A stretch of DNA of 64,000 nt from CAVTJL01 sp963752325 (GCA_963752325.1 CAVVXU010000007.1:868001-932000), one strand, 5' to 3'; shown: positions 8,825-18,032, counted from the first letter of the stretch. Translations and numbers: made by a program. The notes: generated by a model not told the origin, from the letters alone.

Positions 8825-9888
8825 GCATCCTGGACCTGCCGCGACCCCATCGGCCGGGCTCGGTCAACGTCCCCACCGTGACCCTGGCGCATGGCGGCGG
8901 CGGCAAGGCCATGAAAGACCTCATCGACGACGTCTTTGTCACCACCTTCGACAACCGCCTTCTGGCCCCGCTCGAGGATCAGGCCCGGCTGGACATGGCG
9001 GGCCTCGCCGCCAGGGGCGACCGGCTCGCCTTCACCACCGACTCCTTCGTCGTCGACCCTCTTTTCTTTCCCGGTGGCGACATCGGCCGGCTCGCTGTCT
9101 GCGGCACGGTGAACGACCTCGCCGTCGGCGGCGCCATCCCCCTTCACCTCGCCGCGGCCTTCATCCTTGAGGAGGGCCTGCCGCTCGGGGTCCTGCGCCG
9201 CGTCGCCGCCTCGATGGCGGCAGCCGCGGACGAGGCCGGCGTCTCGATCGTCACCGGCGACACGAAAGTCGTGCCGAGGGGCGCTTGCGATAAGCTCTTC
9301 GTCACGACAACCGGTGTCGGCGTCGTCCCCACCGGCATCGAGCTCGGCGCCCATCTGGCCTGCCCGGGCGATGTTGTCATTGTCAGCGGCGTGCTGGGTG
9401 ATCATGGCGCTGCCATCCTCTGCGCGCGTGGCGACATGGCTCTCGAGACCCCGATCGAGAGCGATTGCGCGCCGCTTGCCGGCATGATCCAGGACCTCCT
9501 GCAGGCAGCACCCGGCGTGAAAGGCATGCGTGACGCCACCCGCGGCGGCCTCGCCACCGTCCTGAACGAGATCGCCGAGGCCTCGGGCGTGGCCATCGAG
9601 ATCGAGGAGGAGGCGACACCCATCCGCCCCGAGGTCCGCGGCTTCTGCGAGATTCTTGGTCTTGACCCGCTCTACCTCGCCAATGAGGGCCGCATCGCCG
9701 TCATCGTCGCGGCCGAGGCGGCAGACGCCGCTCTGGCGGCCCTCCGGGCCCATCCCCTGGGCACCGGCGCCCGCCTCATCGGCCAGGTGAAAAAAGGCGA
9801 GCCCGGGCGGGTCACCATGCGCACCGTACTCGGCGGCCGGCGCATCGTCGACATGCTGGTCGGCGAGCAGCTGCCGCGCATCTGCTGA
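8821..9888 (+). CDS. hypE: Carbamoyl dehydratase HypE, hydrogenase maturation
   Basis: 355 residues from a GTG start overlapping the hypD stop. HypE receives the carbamoyl group from HypF on its C-terminal cysteine and dehydrates it with ATP to a thiocyanate. The AIRS/PurM-like ATP-binding signature is visible as VTLAHGGGGKAMKDLI, FTTDSFVVDPLFFPGGDIG and GTVNDLAVGGA. The protein ends in PRIC, the invariant carbamoyl-accepting C-terminus. The frame is intact, unlike hypF and hypD. Confidence 0.95.
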   Translation: MSILDLPRPHRPGSVNVPTVTLAHGGGGKAMKDLIDDVFVTTFDNRLLAPLEDQARLDMAGLAARGDRLAFTTDSFVVDPLFFPGGDIGRLAVCGTVNDLAVGGAIPLHLAAAFILEEGLPLGVLRRVAASMAAAADEAGVSIVTGDTKVVPRGACDKLFVTTTGVGVVPTGIELGAHLACPGDVVIVSGVLGDHGAAILCARGDMALETPIESDCAPLAGMIQDLLQAAPGVKGMRDATRGGLATVLNEIAEASGVAIEIEEEATPIRPEVRGFCEILGLDPLYLANEGRIAVIVAAEAADAALAALRAHPLGTGARLIGQVKKGEPGRVTMRTVLGGRRIVDMLVGEQLPRIC

Positions 9889-9897
9889 AGTGCTGCC

Positions 9898-10248
9898 ATG
9901 CACGAGCTCTCCATCACCCGCAGTGTCGTCGCCATCGTCATCGAGGCCGCCCATGGCCGCCGGGTGCGCCGTGTCTCGCTCGAGATCGGCGCGCTCTCGG
10001 CCATCGTCCCGGACTCGGTCCGCTTCTGCTTCGATGTCGTCGCCGCCGGCACGCCGCTCGAGGGTGCCGAGCTGGCGATCCGCACGGTGCCGGCAGCCGC
10101 CCGCTGCCGCGCCTGCGGCACCCGGTTCGAGGCTACCTCGCCCATCGCGATCTGCGCCTGCGGCTCGCGCGAGGTCACGCTCTCGGGCGGCGAGGAGCTG
10201 AAGGTCCTGTCCATCGAGGTCGCGGAGGAGATGGCGTCATGTGCGTGA
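9898..10248 (+). CDS. hypA: Hydrogenase nickel incorporation protein HypA
   Basis: A 116-residue nickel metallochaperone that delivers Ni to the hydrogenase large subunit together with HypB. It starts MHELSIT, and His2 is the nickel-binding residue of the family. The zinc site is partly atypical: Cys70 and Cys73 form the usual CxxC, but the second pair is Cys86-x-Cys88 (AICACGS) where CxxC is normal, one residue short. Because the rest of the frame is intact, this looks like a true three-base difference. The gene overlaps hypB by ten bases. Confidence 0.93.
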   Translation: MHELSITRSVVAIVIEAAHGRRVRRVSLEIGALSAIVPDSVRFCFDVVAAGTPLEGAELAIRTVPAAARCRACGTRFEATSPIAICACGSREVTLSGGEELKVLSIEVAEEMASCA

Positions 10249-11039
10249 CCTGCGGCTGCTCGGGCGTCGGGGCGGAGCACGAGCACGTCCATCCCGACGG
10301 CACGCGCCACCGCCATAGTCACGGGCCGGCCGAGCATCACCACGGCCACACCCACGACACCGAGACCGTGCGCCTCGAGGCCGACATCCTGGCCAAGAAC
10401 GACCTGCTGGCGGCGCGCAACCGCGGCTGGCTCGAGGGCCGGGAGGTCCTGGCGCTCAACCTCGTGAGCGGCCCCGGCGCCGGCAAGACGACGCTGCTCG
10501 AGCGCACCATCCGCGACCTCGAGGGCCGGCTGCGGATCGCCGTGATCGAGGGCGATCAGGCGACCGACCGCGACGCGGCCCGCATCCGCGCCACCGGCTG
10601 CGAGGTCGTGCAGATCAACACAGGTGCCGGCTGCCATCTCGAGGCGGACATGGTGGCACGGGGCCTGAGGACGCTTCAGCCCCAGCCCGGCAGCGTCTTG
10701 ATGATCGAGAACGTCGGCAATCTCGTCTGCCCCGCCCTCTTCGACCTCGGCGAGCATGCCAAGGTTCTGCTCCTCTCCGTCACCGAGGGCGACGACAAGC
10801 CGGAAAAATACCCGCACATGTTCCGCGCCGCCTCGGTCTTGGTAATCACCAAGATCGACCTTTTGCCTCACGTGCCCTTCGACCTCGATCGCTGCATCGC
10901 CGAGGCCAAGGCGCTCAACCCCGGCCTCCAGGTCCTCACCCTCTCCGCCGTCTCCGGCGAGGGCCTGGACGGCTGGTACGCGTGGCTCACCGACAGCGCC
11001 CGAAGCGCTGCTGCCCCGAGCTGGGCCAACGCCGGCTGA
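10239..11039 (+). CDS. hypB: Hydrogenase nickel incorporation GTPase HypB
   Basis: 266 residues. The N-terminus carries the CVTCGC nickel motif seen in E. coli HypB, followed by a histidine-rich nickel-storage stretch (about residues 13-40, with HRHSHG and EHHHGHTH). The SIMIBI-class GTPase follows: P-loop GPGAGKTT (residues 78-85), EGDQATDRDA, the metal site NTGAGCHLEADM and the base-recognition motif ITKID. HypB hydrolyses GTP to drive Ni transfer with HypA. The histidine tract suggests storage as well as delivery. It is the last gene of the operon; the convergent methyltransferase stop is only 5 bases away. Confidence 0.95.
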   Translation: MCVTCGCSGVGAEHEHVHPDGTRHRHSHGPAEHHHGHTHDTETVRLEADILAKNDLLAARNRGWLEGREVLALNLVSGPGAGKTTLLERTIRDLEGRLRIAVIEGDQATDRDAARIRATGCEVVQINTGAGCHLEADMVARGLRTLQPQPGSVLMIENVGNLVCPALFDLGEHAKVLLLSVTEGDDKPEKYPHMFRAASVLVITKIDLLPHVPFDLDRCIAEAKALNPGLQVLTLSAVSGEGLDGWYAWLTDSARSAAAPSWANAG

Positions 11040-11044
11040 GACCG

Positions 11045-11854
11045 TCAGCGGTCGTTCGGCTTCCGACCCCGCGCGACGAGGGCGAGGAGCGGCATCTCCC
11101 GACCCAGCTTCTCGGCGATCGCACGCTCCATGGCGGCAAGGACTGCCTCCGGATCGCCGCCCCTGCTCACGATCTCCTCACGCAGCGGATTGCCGAAGAC
11201 GATACCGCGCGCGAAGAGCGCGGGGCTCGAGATGGCCGAGGTCAGCGCGATGCGCTCCACCGCGACCTCGGCAAACCCCGCCGCCGTCATGGCCTCCGCG
11301 ATCTCATCGGGGTCGTGGTAGCTGAACGGGACACGATAGAAGCCCGGCGGATCGTGGGGAAAGAAGGCGGCACCTACCTCATGGGCAACCTCGCCGAACG
11401 GGTTCTCGGCCCAGCTGCCCCAGCTGTTGAGGACGTAGCTGCCGCCGGGCCGCAGCACGCGCAGCGCCTCGGCGTAGCCCCGCGGCTTGTCGGGGAAGAA
11501 CATCACGCCGAACTGGCAGGCCACCGCATCGAAGCTCGCATCCTCGAACGGCAGCTCGGTCGCATCGGCCTGTCGCAGCTCGACAGCCTCGCCGGCTCCG
11601 AGCTTCTTCCTCGCCACCTCGAGCATGGGCGCGCTGAGGTCCGTCACCACCAGCTGCGTGCTTGCCGGCAAGAGGTCGCGGAGCCGGCGGCTGACGATAC
11701 CCGTCCCAGCCGCAAGCTCGAGCACCCGGCCCGGCGCCAATGCCGCGACCCGCCGGGCGAGATCTTCCGCGAACCCCTGGAAGATATGGGGACCGAGCCC
11801 CTGGTCGTAGTTCTCGGGCACGGTCCCGACGAAACGCGTCTCGCGCTCTGTCAT
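11045..11854 (-). CDS. Class I SAM-dependent methyltransferase
   Basis: 269 residues from an ATG preceded by GGAGGGAGGA about seven bases upstream; a longer reading from 11911 lacks such a site. Motif I for S-adenosylmethionine is VLELAAGTGIVSRRL, followed by VVTDLSAPMLEVA and ATELPFEDASFDAVACQFG, the UbiE/Methyltransf_11 pattern. The substrate cannot be inferred; the closest look is to small-molecule methyltransferases annotated near UbiE. It is the last of three minus-strand genes after the cyclase and FAD oxidase, 78 bases after the cyclase stop. Confidence 0.82.
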   Translation of the reverse strand: MTERETRFVGTVPENYDQGLGPHIFQGFAEDLARRVAALAPGRVLELAAGTGIVSRRLRDLLPASTQLVVTDLSAPMLEVARKKLGAGEAVELRQADATELPFEDASFDAVACQFGVMFFPDKPRGYAEALRVLRPGGSYVLNSWGSWAENPFGEVAHEVGAAFFPHDPPGFYRVPFSYHDPDEIAEAMTAAGFAEVAVERIALTSAISSPALFARGIVFGNPLREEIVSRGGDPEAVLAAMERAIAEKLGREMPLLALVARGRKPNDR

Positions 11855-11932
11855 CTGGCGTCCTCCCTCCCGCAGAGCTCGCGGAGCGGACGGCACCCAG
11901 GCCTCGATCACGAGGCCTTGCCTGGCGGCCTG

Positions 11933-12758
11933 CTACGCAGGCACGCCTCGCCAGGCGAACCGGAAGATCGGCACCGCCTCGGCGAAGCCTTTCAGGCGCC
12001 GCTCGCCCAAGGGCACGAAGCTGTCGGTATCCTGGCCGCACATCTCGCGCACCAGGCCCGAGACGACCACGCCGCCCGCCTCGGCCTCGCTGCAAAGCCG
12101 CGCTGCCAGCTGCACCGTGGCACCGAAGAGGTCGTTGTGCTCGGAGACGGGCTCGCCGGCATGGATGCCGATGCGCACGTTCAGGCTCTCGGGCGCCTCT
12201 GCATTGTAGTGGGCGAAACGGCGTTGGATGTCGGCGGCGGCCGCGCACCGCCGCCGGCACCTCGTCGAAGGCCGCCATGATGCCGTCGCCCGTGTGCTTG
12301 ACCTCGCGACCGCCAAAGAGACCGAGGGCGCGCCGAACCAGCGCGTCGTGGGTCCGCACCAGCTCCAGAGCACCCGCATCGCCGAGGCGCTCCGTCATCT
12401 CGGTCGAGCCTACGATGTCGGTGAACATCACCGCCCGCAGCCCAGGGTCCATCTCCGGCGTCGTGCCCGTCGCTGCCCGGGGATCGCCGATGCGGCCGAG
12501 GAAGGCCTCGACCGCCGAGAGGTCGACCGGAATGATCTCGTTCCCGATCAGGCCGTGGGCGTGGCGATGCACCTCCGCGGCTGTCGCCGCATCGGGTGCA
12601 TCGACGAGGCAGAAGGCCGTGTGTCGCCGGAAGTCGTACCAGTAGGTGAGATACTTGACGCCGTAGCGTTCCTGGATCTCGAGATCCTTCTGGTGCGCGT
12701 CGGCGACATTCTCGGGTGTCGCCTCCCCCAGATCGTGGCGGTCCATGAAGATCGGCAT
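11933..12758 (-). CDS. DUF4242 - adenylate/guanylate cyclase fusion (frameshifted)
   Basis: The N-terminal ~90 residues (MPIFMDRHDLGEATPENVADAHQ as two motifs, then TYWYDFRRHTAFCLVDAP and IPVDLSAVEAFLGRI) match DUF4242, the ferredoxin-like fold of the Streptomyces nickel-binding protein SCO4226. A class III nucleotidyl cyclase domain follows: RAVMFTDIVGSTEMTERLGD with the metal-binding aspartate, KHTGDGIMAAFD with the second, then IGIHAGEPV and VQLAARLCSEA after the break. The frame shifts by one extra base in the GC-rich run at 12231-12247; corrected length is 274 residues. It probably makes cAMP or cGMP in the cytoplasm in response to a ligand bound by DUF4242, which is inference. A GGAGG site precedes the ATG. 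Confidence 0.8.
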
Positions 12759-12789
12759 AGCAGGCCTCCAAGGCCTCGGTCCGTCTGGC

Positions 12790-14213
12790 TCACGCCACCG
12801 GCTGGATGTTCTGGTTGAGCCGGAACAGGTTCGAAGGATCGTGCTTCGCCTTGATCGCCGCGAGCTTCCTCTCGTTGCCGAGATAGGCGCCCGGCACCCG
12901 GTCGGTCTCGTCCTCCGGCATGAAGTTCACATAGACGCCGCCCGTCGCGTGGGGCTTGCAGACCTCGAACAGGTTCCGCGCCCAGGCGATGCAGCGCGCA
13001 TCGTCCTCGGCCTCGCGCCAGCGCGTGTGGACGTTCATCACGAACTCGGCGTCGCGATGCGGATAGGCCGTGGCATCGGCCGGCACGCGGTTGATGGCCC
13101 CGCCCAGATGCCCGATGAAGACCTCGCACTCGGGCGAGGGCAAGGTCTCGACCGCACCCAGCACGGCATCGATCGTCCCGTCGCCCAGCTCCTTGAAGTT
13201 GTGCGACTTCCAGTAGTTGCGCGCCCCCGGGGTGAGCAGCGGATCGAACGCCGCCTGCCAGCCCACGAAGGGATGCGGGCCGATGACGTCGGCAATCGGC
13301 CGCCCCAGCGCCCGCAGCGGCGCCACGGCCTTCTCCCCGGCCTCCATGTCGCCCGCATAGCAGGCGGCAAAGACCAGAACCTCGGTGCCGTGCACCTCGG
13401 GCGGCAGGAAAGGCAAGGGCGGCGCCTTGCGCATCACGACCCAGCAGGTGAGCTCCTCGGGCGCCGTCGCCACGAAGCTCCGATACTCCTTGAGCCGCGT
13501 CCGCGCCTCGGAGAAGGGATGCACGATGAGGCCCGAGAGCACCTGCGGCCCCAGCCGGTGCAGCTTCAGCTCGAAAGAGGTGACCACGCCGAAATTGCCG
13601 CCGCCGCCCCTGAGCGCCCAGAAGAGGTCGGCGTTCTCGCTCTCGCTCGCCCGCACGAGCCTGCCGTCCGCGGTGACGAGGTCGGCGCTCAGCAGATTGT
13701 CCGCGGTCAGCCCGAGCTTGCGGCTGGTCCAGCCGAAGCCGCCGCCCAGCGCCAGCCCGGCGATGCCGGTGGTCGAGTTGATGCCGGTCGGCGTCACGAG
13801 GCCGAAAGCCTGCGCCTCGCGGTCGAGCTCGCCCAGCGTGACGCCGGGCTCGACGCGCACCGTCCGCGCAACGGGTCGACGCGCACCGATTTCATCGGCG
13901 TGAGGTCCAGCATCACGCCGCCCTCGCAGACGGCGTTGCCGGCGATGTTGTGCCCGCCGCCGCGCACGGCCAGCGCTGCGCCCGTCTCACGCGCGAAATC
14001 GATCGTGGCCATCACATCTGCGGCACCGGCGCAGCGCACGATCACGCCCGGACGCCGGTCGATCATCGCGTTCCAGATGCTGCGGGCGGCGTCATAGCCT
14101 TCCTCGCCGGCAACCAGCACGGCACCCCGCACCCGCCCCTTGAGCTGCTCGACCATCGCCTCCGGAACCACCGCCACGTCGCCGGAGAGCTTCTTCAGGC
14201 TGAGACCGGTCAT
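12790..14213 (-). CDS. FAD-binding oxidoreductase, berberine-bridge type (frameshifted)
   Basis: An FAD-binding type 4 (PCMH) domain at the N-terminus has the covalent-flavin motif VRGGGHNIAGNAVCEGG, followed by GLALGGGFGWTSRKLGL and NADLFWALRGGGGNFGVVTSFE. The C-terminus ends with the berberine-bridge (BBE) strand, NLFRLNQNIQPVA. The frame breaks near 13871 by loss of one base; restoring it gives VDPVARTVRVEPG and 474 residues, the usual size. The ATG at 14213 is preceded by AGGAGG six bases away. It is divergent from an HxlR regulator that probably controls it. The substrate is unknown; relatives oxidise alcohols, sugars or aromatic rings. Confidence 0.87.
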
Positions 14214-14356
14214 CGTGTTCCTCCTGATCATCATGCGTTCGCGCACACGTCTCAGCCGACACTATCCGCCCGGCCGGCCGGCACCGGCAACTTCACAAAC
14301 TGAATCGGCGGGCCTACCTCATGAACGTGAGCGAAGTGATAAGAAAGAGAACGCGC
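14214..14356. promoter_or_regulatory. Divergent control region between FAD oxidoreductase and HxlR regulator
   Basis: About 140 bases separate the two divergent starts. HxlR-family proteins usually bind such intergenic regions and repress or activate the divergent gene. I see no convincing -35/-10 pair or clean palindrome; the tract near 14290-14350 is locally A-rich compared with its surroundings. The assignment is by position only. Confidence 0.35.
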
Positions 14357-15073
14357 ATGCGGACCTTCACGCGCTACGGCCAGTTCTGCCCCGTCGCGAT
14401 GGCGTCGGAGATCCTCTGCTCGCGCTGGACGATCCTCCTGCTGCGCGAGATGCTGGCCGGCTCCACCCGCTTCAACGAGCTGCGCCGCGGCCTGCCGCGC
14501 ATGTCGCCGGCCCTTCTCTCCCAGCGCCTGCGCGACCTCGAGGAGGCGGGCATCGTCCTGCGCGAGGAGCCGCCTCAGGGCGGCACCGCCTACAGCCTGA
14601 CCCGCGCCGGCCAGGATCTGCGCCAGGTGATGGAGACCATGGGCTTTTGGGGCCAGCGCTGGATCGACGCCGAGGTCAGCCTCAGGAACCTCGATGCCCA
14701 GCTCTTGATGTGGGACATGCGCCGCAACCTAGACCCCGCGCCCGTGCCGCAGAAAAGGGTGGTGATACGATTTCTGTACCCCGAGCAGCCGCAGGCCCGG
14801 CGACGCTGGTGGCTGATCGTCGACAAGGGCACGGTCGACCTCTGCTCCGCCGACCCTGGCTTCGACGTCGACCTCTTCGTCGAGAGCGATCTCAAGACGA
14901 TGACCAAGATCTGGATGGGCCTCACCAGCGTCGCCGCCGAGGAGGCGGCCGACCGGCTGTCCCTGATCGGCGACGCGGCGCTCAAGCGCTCGATGCCCAC
15001 CTGGCTGGGCCTCAGCCCCTTCGCCCGCGAGACCAAGAACGAAGACGCGAGGATCGCGCTCCGGGTCGCCTAG
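14357..15073 (+). CDS. HxlR-family winged-helix transcriptional regulator
   Basis: 238 residues from the ATG at 14357; an upstream in-frame ATG at 14321 would add 12. The N-terminal HxlR DNA-binding domain is clear: FCPVAMASEILCSRWTILLL with the family cysteine, GSTRFNELRRGLPRMSPALL, SQRLRDLEEAGIVLRE. The C-terminal ~130 residues form an extension, probably a ligand or dimer domain, ending DARIALRVA. It is transcribed away from the FAD oxidoreductase and probably regulates it. A broken copy of its C-terminal half lies 2.7 kb downstream at 17690-17940. The stop is convergent with the spermidine synthase-like gene across 13 bases. Confidence 0.87.
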   Translation: MRTFTRYGQFCPVAMASEILCSRWTILLLREMLAGSTRFNELRRGLPRMSPALLSQRLRDLEEAGIVLREEPPQGGTAYSLTRAGQDLRQVMETMGFWGQRWIDAEVSLRNLDAQLLMWDMRRNLDPAPVPQKRVVIRFLYPEQPQARRRWWLIVDKGTVDLCSADPGFDVDLFVESDLKTMTKIWMGLTSVAAEEAADRLSLIGDAALKRSMPTWLGLSPFARETKNEDARIALRVA

Positions 15074-15086
15074 CAGCTGAGAGGCC

Positions 15087-17415
15087 TCACCAGCCGATCG
15101 GATAGAACTCGTCGCGGGGGTGGAGGTCGGTATTGACCGGGATGTCGGGCCGGGGATCGCCAGGGCTCCAGCGGCCCTGGGGTCCGTTGCGGAGATAGGC
15201 CAGGAGCGCCTCGGGGGCCACGCCGCTGCGGAGCACGACTTGGCCGGGCGGTCCCCCGAGCTCCTTGCCGATCCTGCGCCAGTCGAGATCGATCGGCCGG
15301 TCGCTGCCCAGCAGCACGCCGTCCAGGCGAAGGGCATAGGGGAAGACGCTGACGAAGGTCGCCACCGTGCGCGGAGTCGCGGCCCATTGAACGGCAAGGC
15401 CGCCGGGCTTCAGGCGGCGCCGCGCCTCCTCGAAAAACTCCTTCGAGAAGAGCAGGTTGCTGCCGGCGGTGTGCGGCGCGATCGTCTCCGCGACGATGAT
15501 GTCGTAGCGCTCGGGCTCGGTGAAGAGCACATGCCGCCCATCGGCGATCACCCGCTCGATGCGGGGGTCCGCGAAAGGCTCGCGCGCGATCGGAAAGCCC
15601 GAGCTCTGGGCCACCGCCCGCATCGCCTCGATGACCGGTCGGGCGAGCTCGACGACCCGTATCCGGGCCATGGCCGGCCCGGCGCCCAGGTTGAAGACGG
15701 TGTTGCCGGCGCCATAGCCGATCAGAAGGGCCGAGCTCGCCGCCGGGTGCACCAGAGGGCCGATGGCGCCCAGGGCCTCGCTGATCGGCTCCCTCGTCTG
15801 GAGTGGCAGCGGCGGCTCGAGATGGGCCTGAAAGGCGCCGTTGACGAAGAGGATATACCCCCTCCCCGTCGGACGGAGCACCGCCACCCCGGCCTCGCCG
15901 CTCCTGACGATGGCCTCCTTGCCCCGCGGCGTGCCGTGCAGCCCGCTCCAGAGCCGCGCGTTGCCGGGCAGCGCCACCAGAAGGACCAGGAGGGCCGCGG
16001 CCAGGGCCGAGAGCGCGGGCCAGCGGGCCAGCCGGACGGCGTGGCCGAGCAACCGGACGGGGCGTCCGAGAATGCCGCCCGGGCGGCGCACGAGGACGAG
16101 CGCCAGGAGCGCCAGGCAGGCGAGCAGGCCCACCAGATGAAAGGCGCCGCTCACCCCGACATAGCGCAGGATGACGAGCCCGGTCACCACCGCGCCCGCC
16201 GTGTTCCCCATGATGTTGGCGAGCTGGACCAGGCCCAGCCGCCAGCCGATCAGGCTGCTGCGGTGCTGGATCGCCTTCTGCACGATCGGGAAGGTGGCGC
16301 CGAGCGCAATGCGCGGCCGGCGCCACGACGGCGCCGACGAGGACGGCGAAGAGAAGCAGCCGGAGAAGCTCGCGCTGCGGCGGCCCGTAGGGCGGCCCGT
16401 CGATGAAGAGCGCTGCCGCCCCGAGCCAGGTATGGGCCAGGTAGATCGCGAGCAGCGAGCCCAGGGCCCACACGCCGATCGCCACCTGGAGCCACAGGAA
16501 GAGCCGCTCGGGATCGACGACACGGCGGACATAGTAGGAGCCCAGAAGGATCCCCAGCGCGTCGGCGAGCAGGAAGATGCCCAAGACCAGCGAGAAGCTG
16601 TAGGCGCTCGAGCGCATCAGCGTGCCGAGCACGCGAAACCACAGGATCTCGAGCGAGATCGCAAGGAAGCCCGAGAGGAAGACCAGCACCATCCAGCGCA
16701 GCATAAGGGCGTGCCGCGAGCGGTCGGGCGCCGGCCTGGGCGCGAGGCGGCCGGCGGGCGGCCGGTCGTCGAGGGCACCCGAGAGGATCATGGCGCCCAG
16801 TCCCACCGCGATGTCGATCCCGCCCGCCAGGCGCACGCTGCCGCCATAGCCCAACGCGGCGATGAGAACGAAGCCCGTGAGCAGGCAGCCGATGCCGGCA
16901 CCCACCGTGTTGACCCCGTAGAGCGCGCCGATCTGCATGGGCGAGAGATCGATCCGCTGCACCAGCGCTCGGGCGATGAGGGGCAGCGTCATGCCCATCA
17001 GGATGGTGGGCAAAGCGAGGGCCGCGAAGGTCACGAGGGTCGCGCCCGCGAGGCTCGCGGCAAAAGGCTCGAGGCGGTGGAAGACGATGCCATAGAGCAA
17101 CCAGGGGCTGAGCACCGCGAAGATGCCCACACCCAGCTCCGCCACGCCGAAGGCCCGCAGCGCCGCGCGCGGCGAGAGCCGGTCGGCGAGCCATCCGCCG
17201 GCGAGGCTGCCGAGACCGAGCCCGAACAGGAAGGAGCCCACGATCAAGGTGGTCGCCACCGCATCGGACCCGGCGAAGAGCCCGAGCATGCGCTGCCAGG
17301 CCGTCTGGTAGGCGAGCGCGCTGAACCCCGAAAGGCCGAAGGCGACCGATGCCACGGTGAACGTCGTGCCCGCCTCGCGCTGCCCGCGCGCCATCGTTGC
17401 CAGCAGCGTCGCCAT
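15087..17415 (-). CDS. MFS-like membrane protein fused to spermidine synthase-like domain (frameshifted)
   Basis: The N-terminal ~450 residues are a polytopic membrane region (VASVAFGLSGFSALAYQTAW, LPTILMGMTLPLIARAL and about ten more helices). The C-terminal ~280 residues are a spermidine synthase-like Rossmann domain with LLIGYGAGNTVFNL, RVVELARPVIEAM, YDIIVAETIAPHTAGSNLLF and RRLKPGGLAVQW. The aspartates needed for polyamine binding are not all evident, so aminopropyl transfer is uncertain. One extra base near 16313-16320 shifts the frame before RIALGATFPIVQKA. Corrected length is 775 residues. The ATG at 17415 is chosen for its GGAGGG site. Confidence 0.82.
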
Positions 17416-17689
17416 CAATGCCCGCCCTCCAATATCCATCCACAAGCTTGTGCAATCAGGCACGCGGATCCAACGCGCCTGCCTTTAAAATGCCGAGGCT
17501 GATGAAAGATCCCTGCAGTTTCGTGCGCGTCGTCAAGGAAATTTGAGAGGACAGCCATACGCAGACGTAAGGATAGACAAAAGATAGCTAAAGTCTTCAC
17601 TGACGTTCGATCGGAGATCGACACGCCTCGACTGCCGAGCGACGTGGAGCCGGCCGACGTCTGCGATACGCCGGGCATGGCCGTAGGCG

Positions 17690-17940
17690 CTCGTGTGGTC
17701 ACGGGCCAGCCGGCGCTGGCAGCCGGCTCGTCGACGAAGGCAGGGTCGGCCCCTCGTCGCGGGCCAGATGCTCGGTGGACCCGCCGCCGTCGCCGCCGAG
17801 GAAGCCACCGGTCATGTTCCCGATCGGCGATGCGGCCCTCAGGCACCCAATGCCCCTCCGGCTCGGCCTCGGCTCCTTCACCCGCGACGACGGAGAACGA
17901 GGAGGCGAGGATAGCACTGCGAGTCTGTTGGCGCGGACGC
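17690..17940 (+). pseudogene. Relic of an HxlR regulator C-terminal half
   Basis: Pieces in different frames match the end of the intact HxlR protein at 14357-15073. GQMLGGPAAVAAEEATG corresponds to KIWMGLTSVAAEEAADR, FPIGDAALRHPMPLRLGL to SLIGDAALKRSMPTWLGL, and TTENEEARIALRV to TKNEDARIALRV. The DNA also aligns around the intact copy's RRRWWLIVDKG region. About 55 bases of the intact gene are missing in the middle, and at least two frame changes are present. No start, DNA-binding domain or stop is conserved. The ~270 bases to the left, up to the spermidine synthase-like gene, hold nothing recognisable. It indicates an old duplication or a lost paralogue beside the tetratricopeptide gene. 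Confidence 0.65.
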
Positions 17941-17950
17941 GACGCCGACC

Positions 17951-17966
17951 TGTGATCGGGATCACA
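17951..17966 (+). promoter_or_regulatory. CRP/FNR-type binding site (candidate)
   Basis: TGTGA-N6-TCACA with the perfectly symmetric half sites of the E. coli CRP consensus (TGTGATCGGGATCACA), ending 60 bases upstream of the tetratricopeptide gene start. Such spacing suits a class I or II activator site. Alphaproteobacterial CRP-like proteins often use this or a similar motif. No clear -10 box is seen. Confidence 0.5.
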
Positions 17967-18005
17967 GCACCGACCCTCGCCCGCCCTCTCGACCCGTGGT
18001 AGCGT

Positions 18006-18032
18006 ACGCATGAAGAGGGAAGCTTCATGCGT
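18006..18032 (+). promoter_or_regulatory. Hairpin enclosing ribosome site and start codon of the TPR gene
   Basis: ACGCATGAAG at 18006-18015 is the exact reverse complement of CTTCATGCGT at 18023-18032. The 7-base loop AGGGAAG holds the Shine-Dalgarno-like sequence, and the right arm contains the start codon ATG (18027-18029). In RNA this 10-bp stem would lock the start codon. It could act as a translational switch or thermometer, or be a protein-binding palindrome in DNA. Confidence 0.5.
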
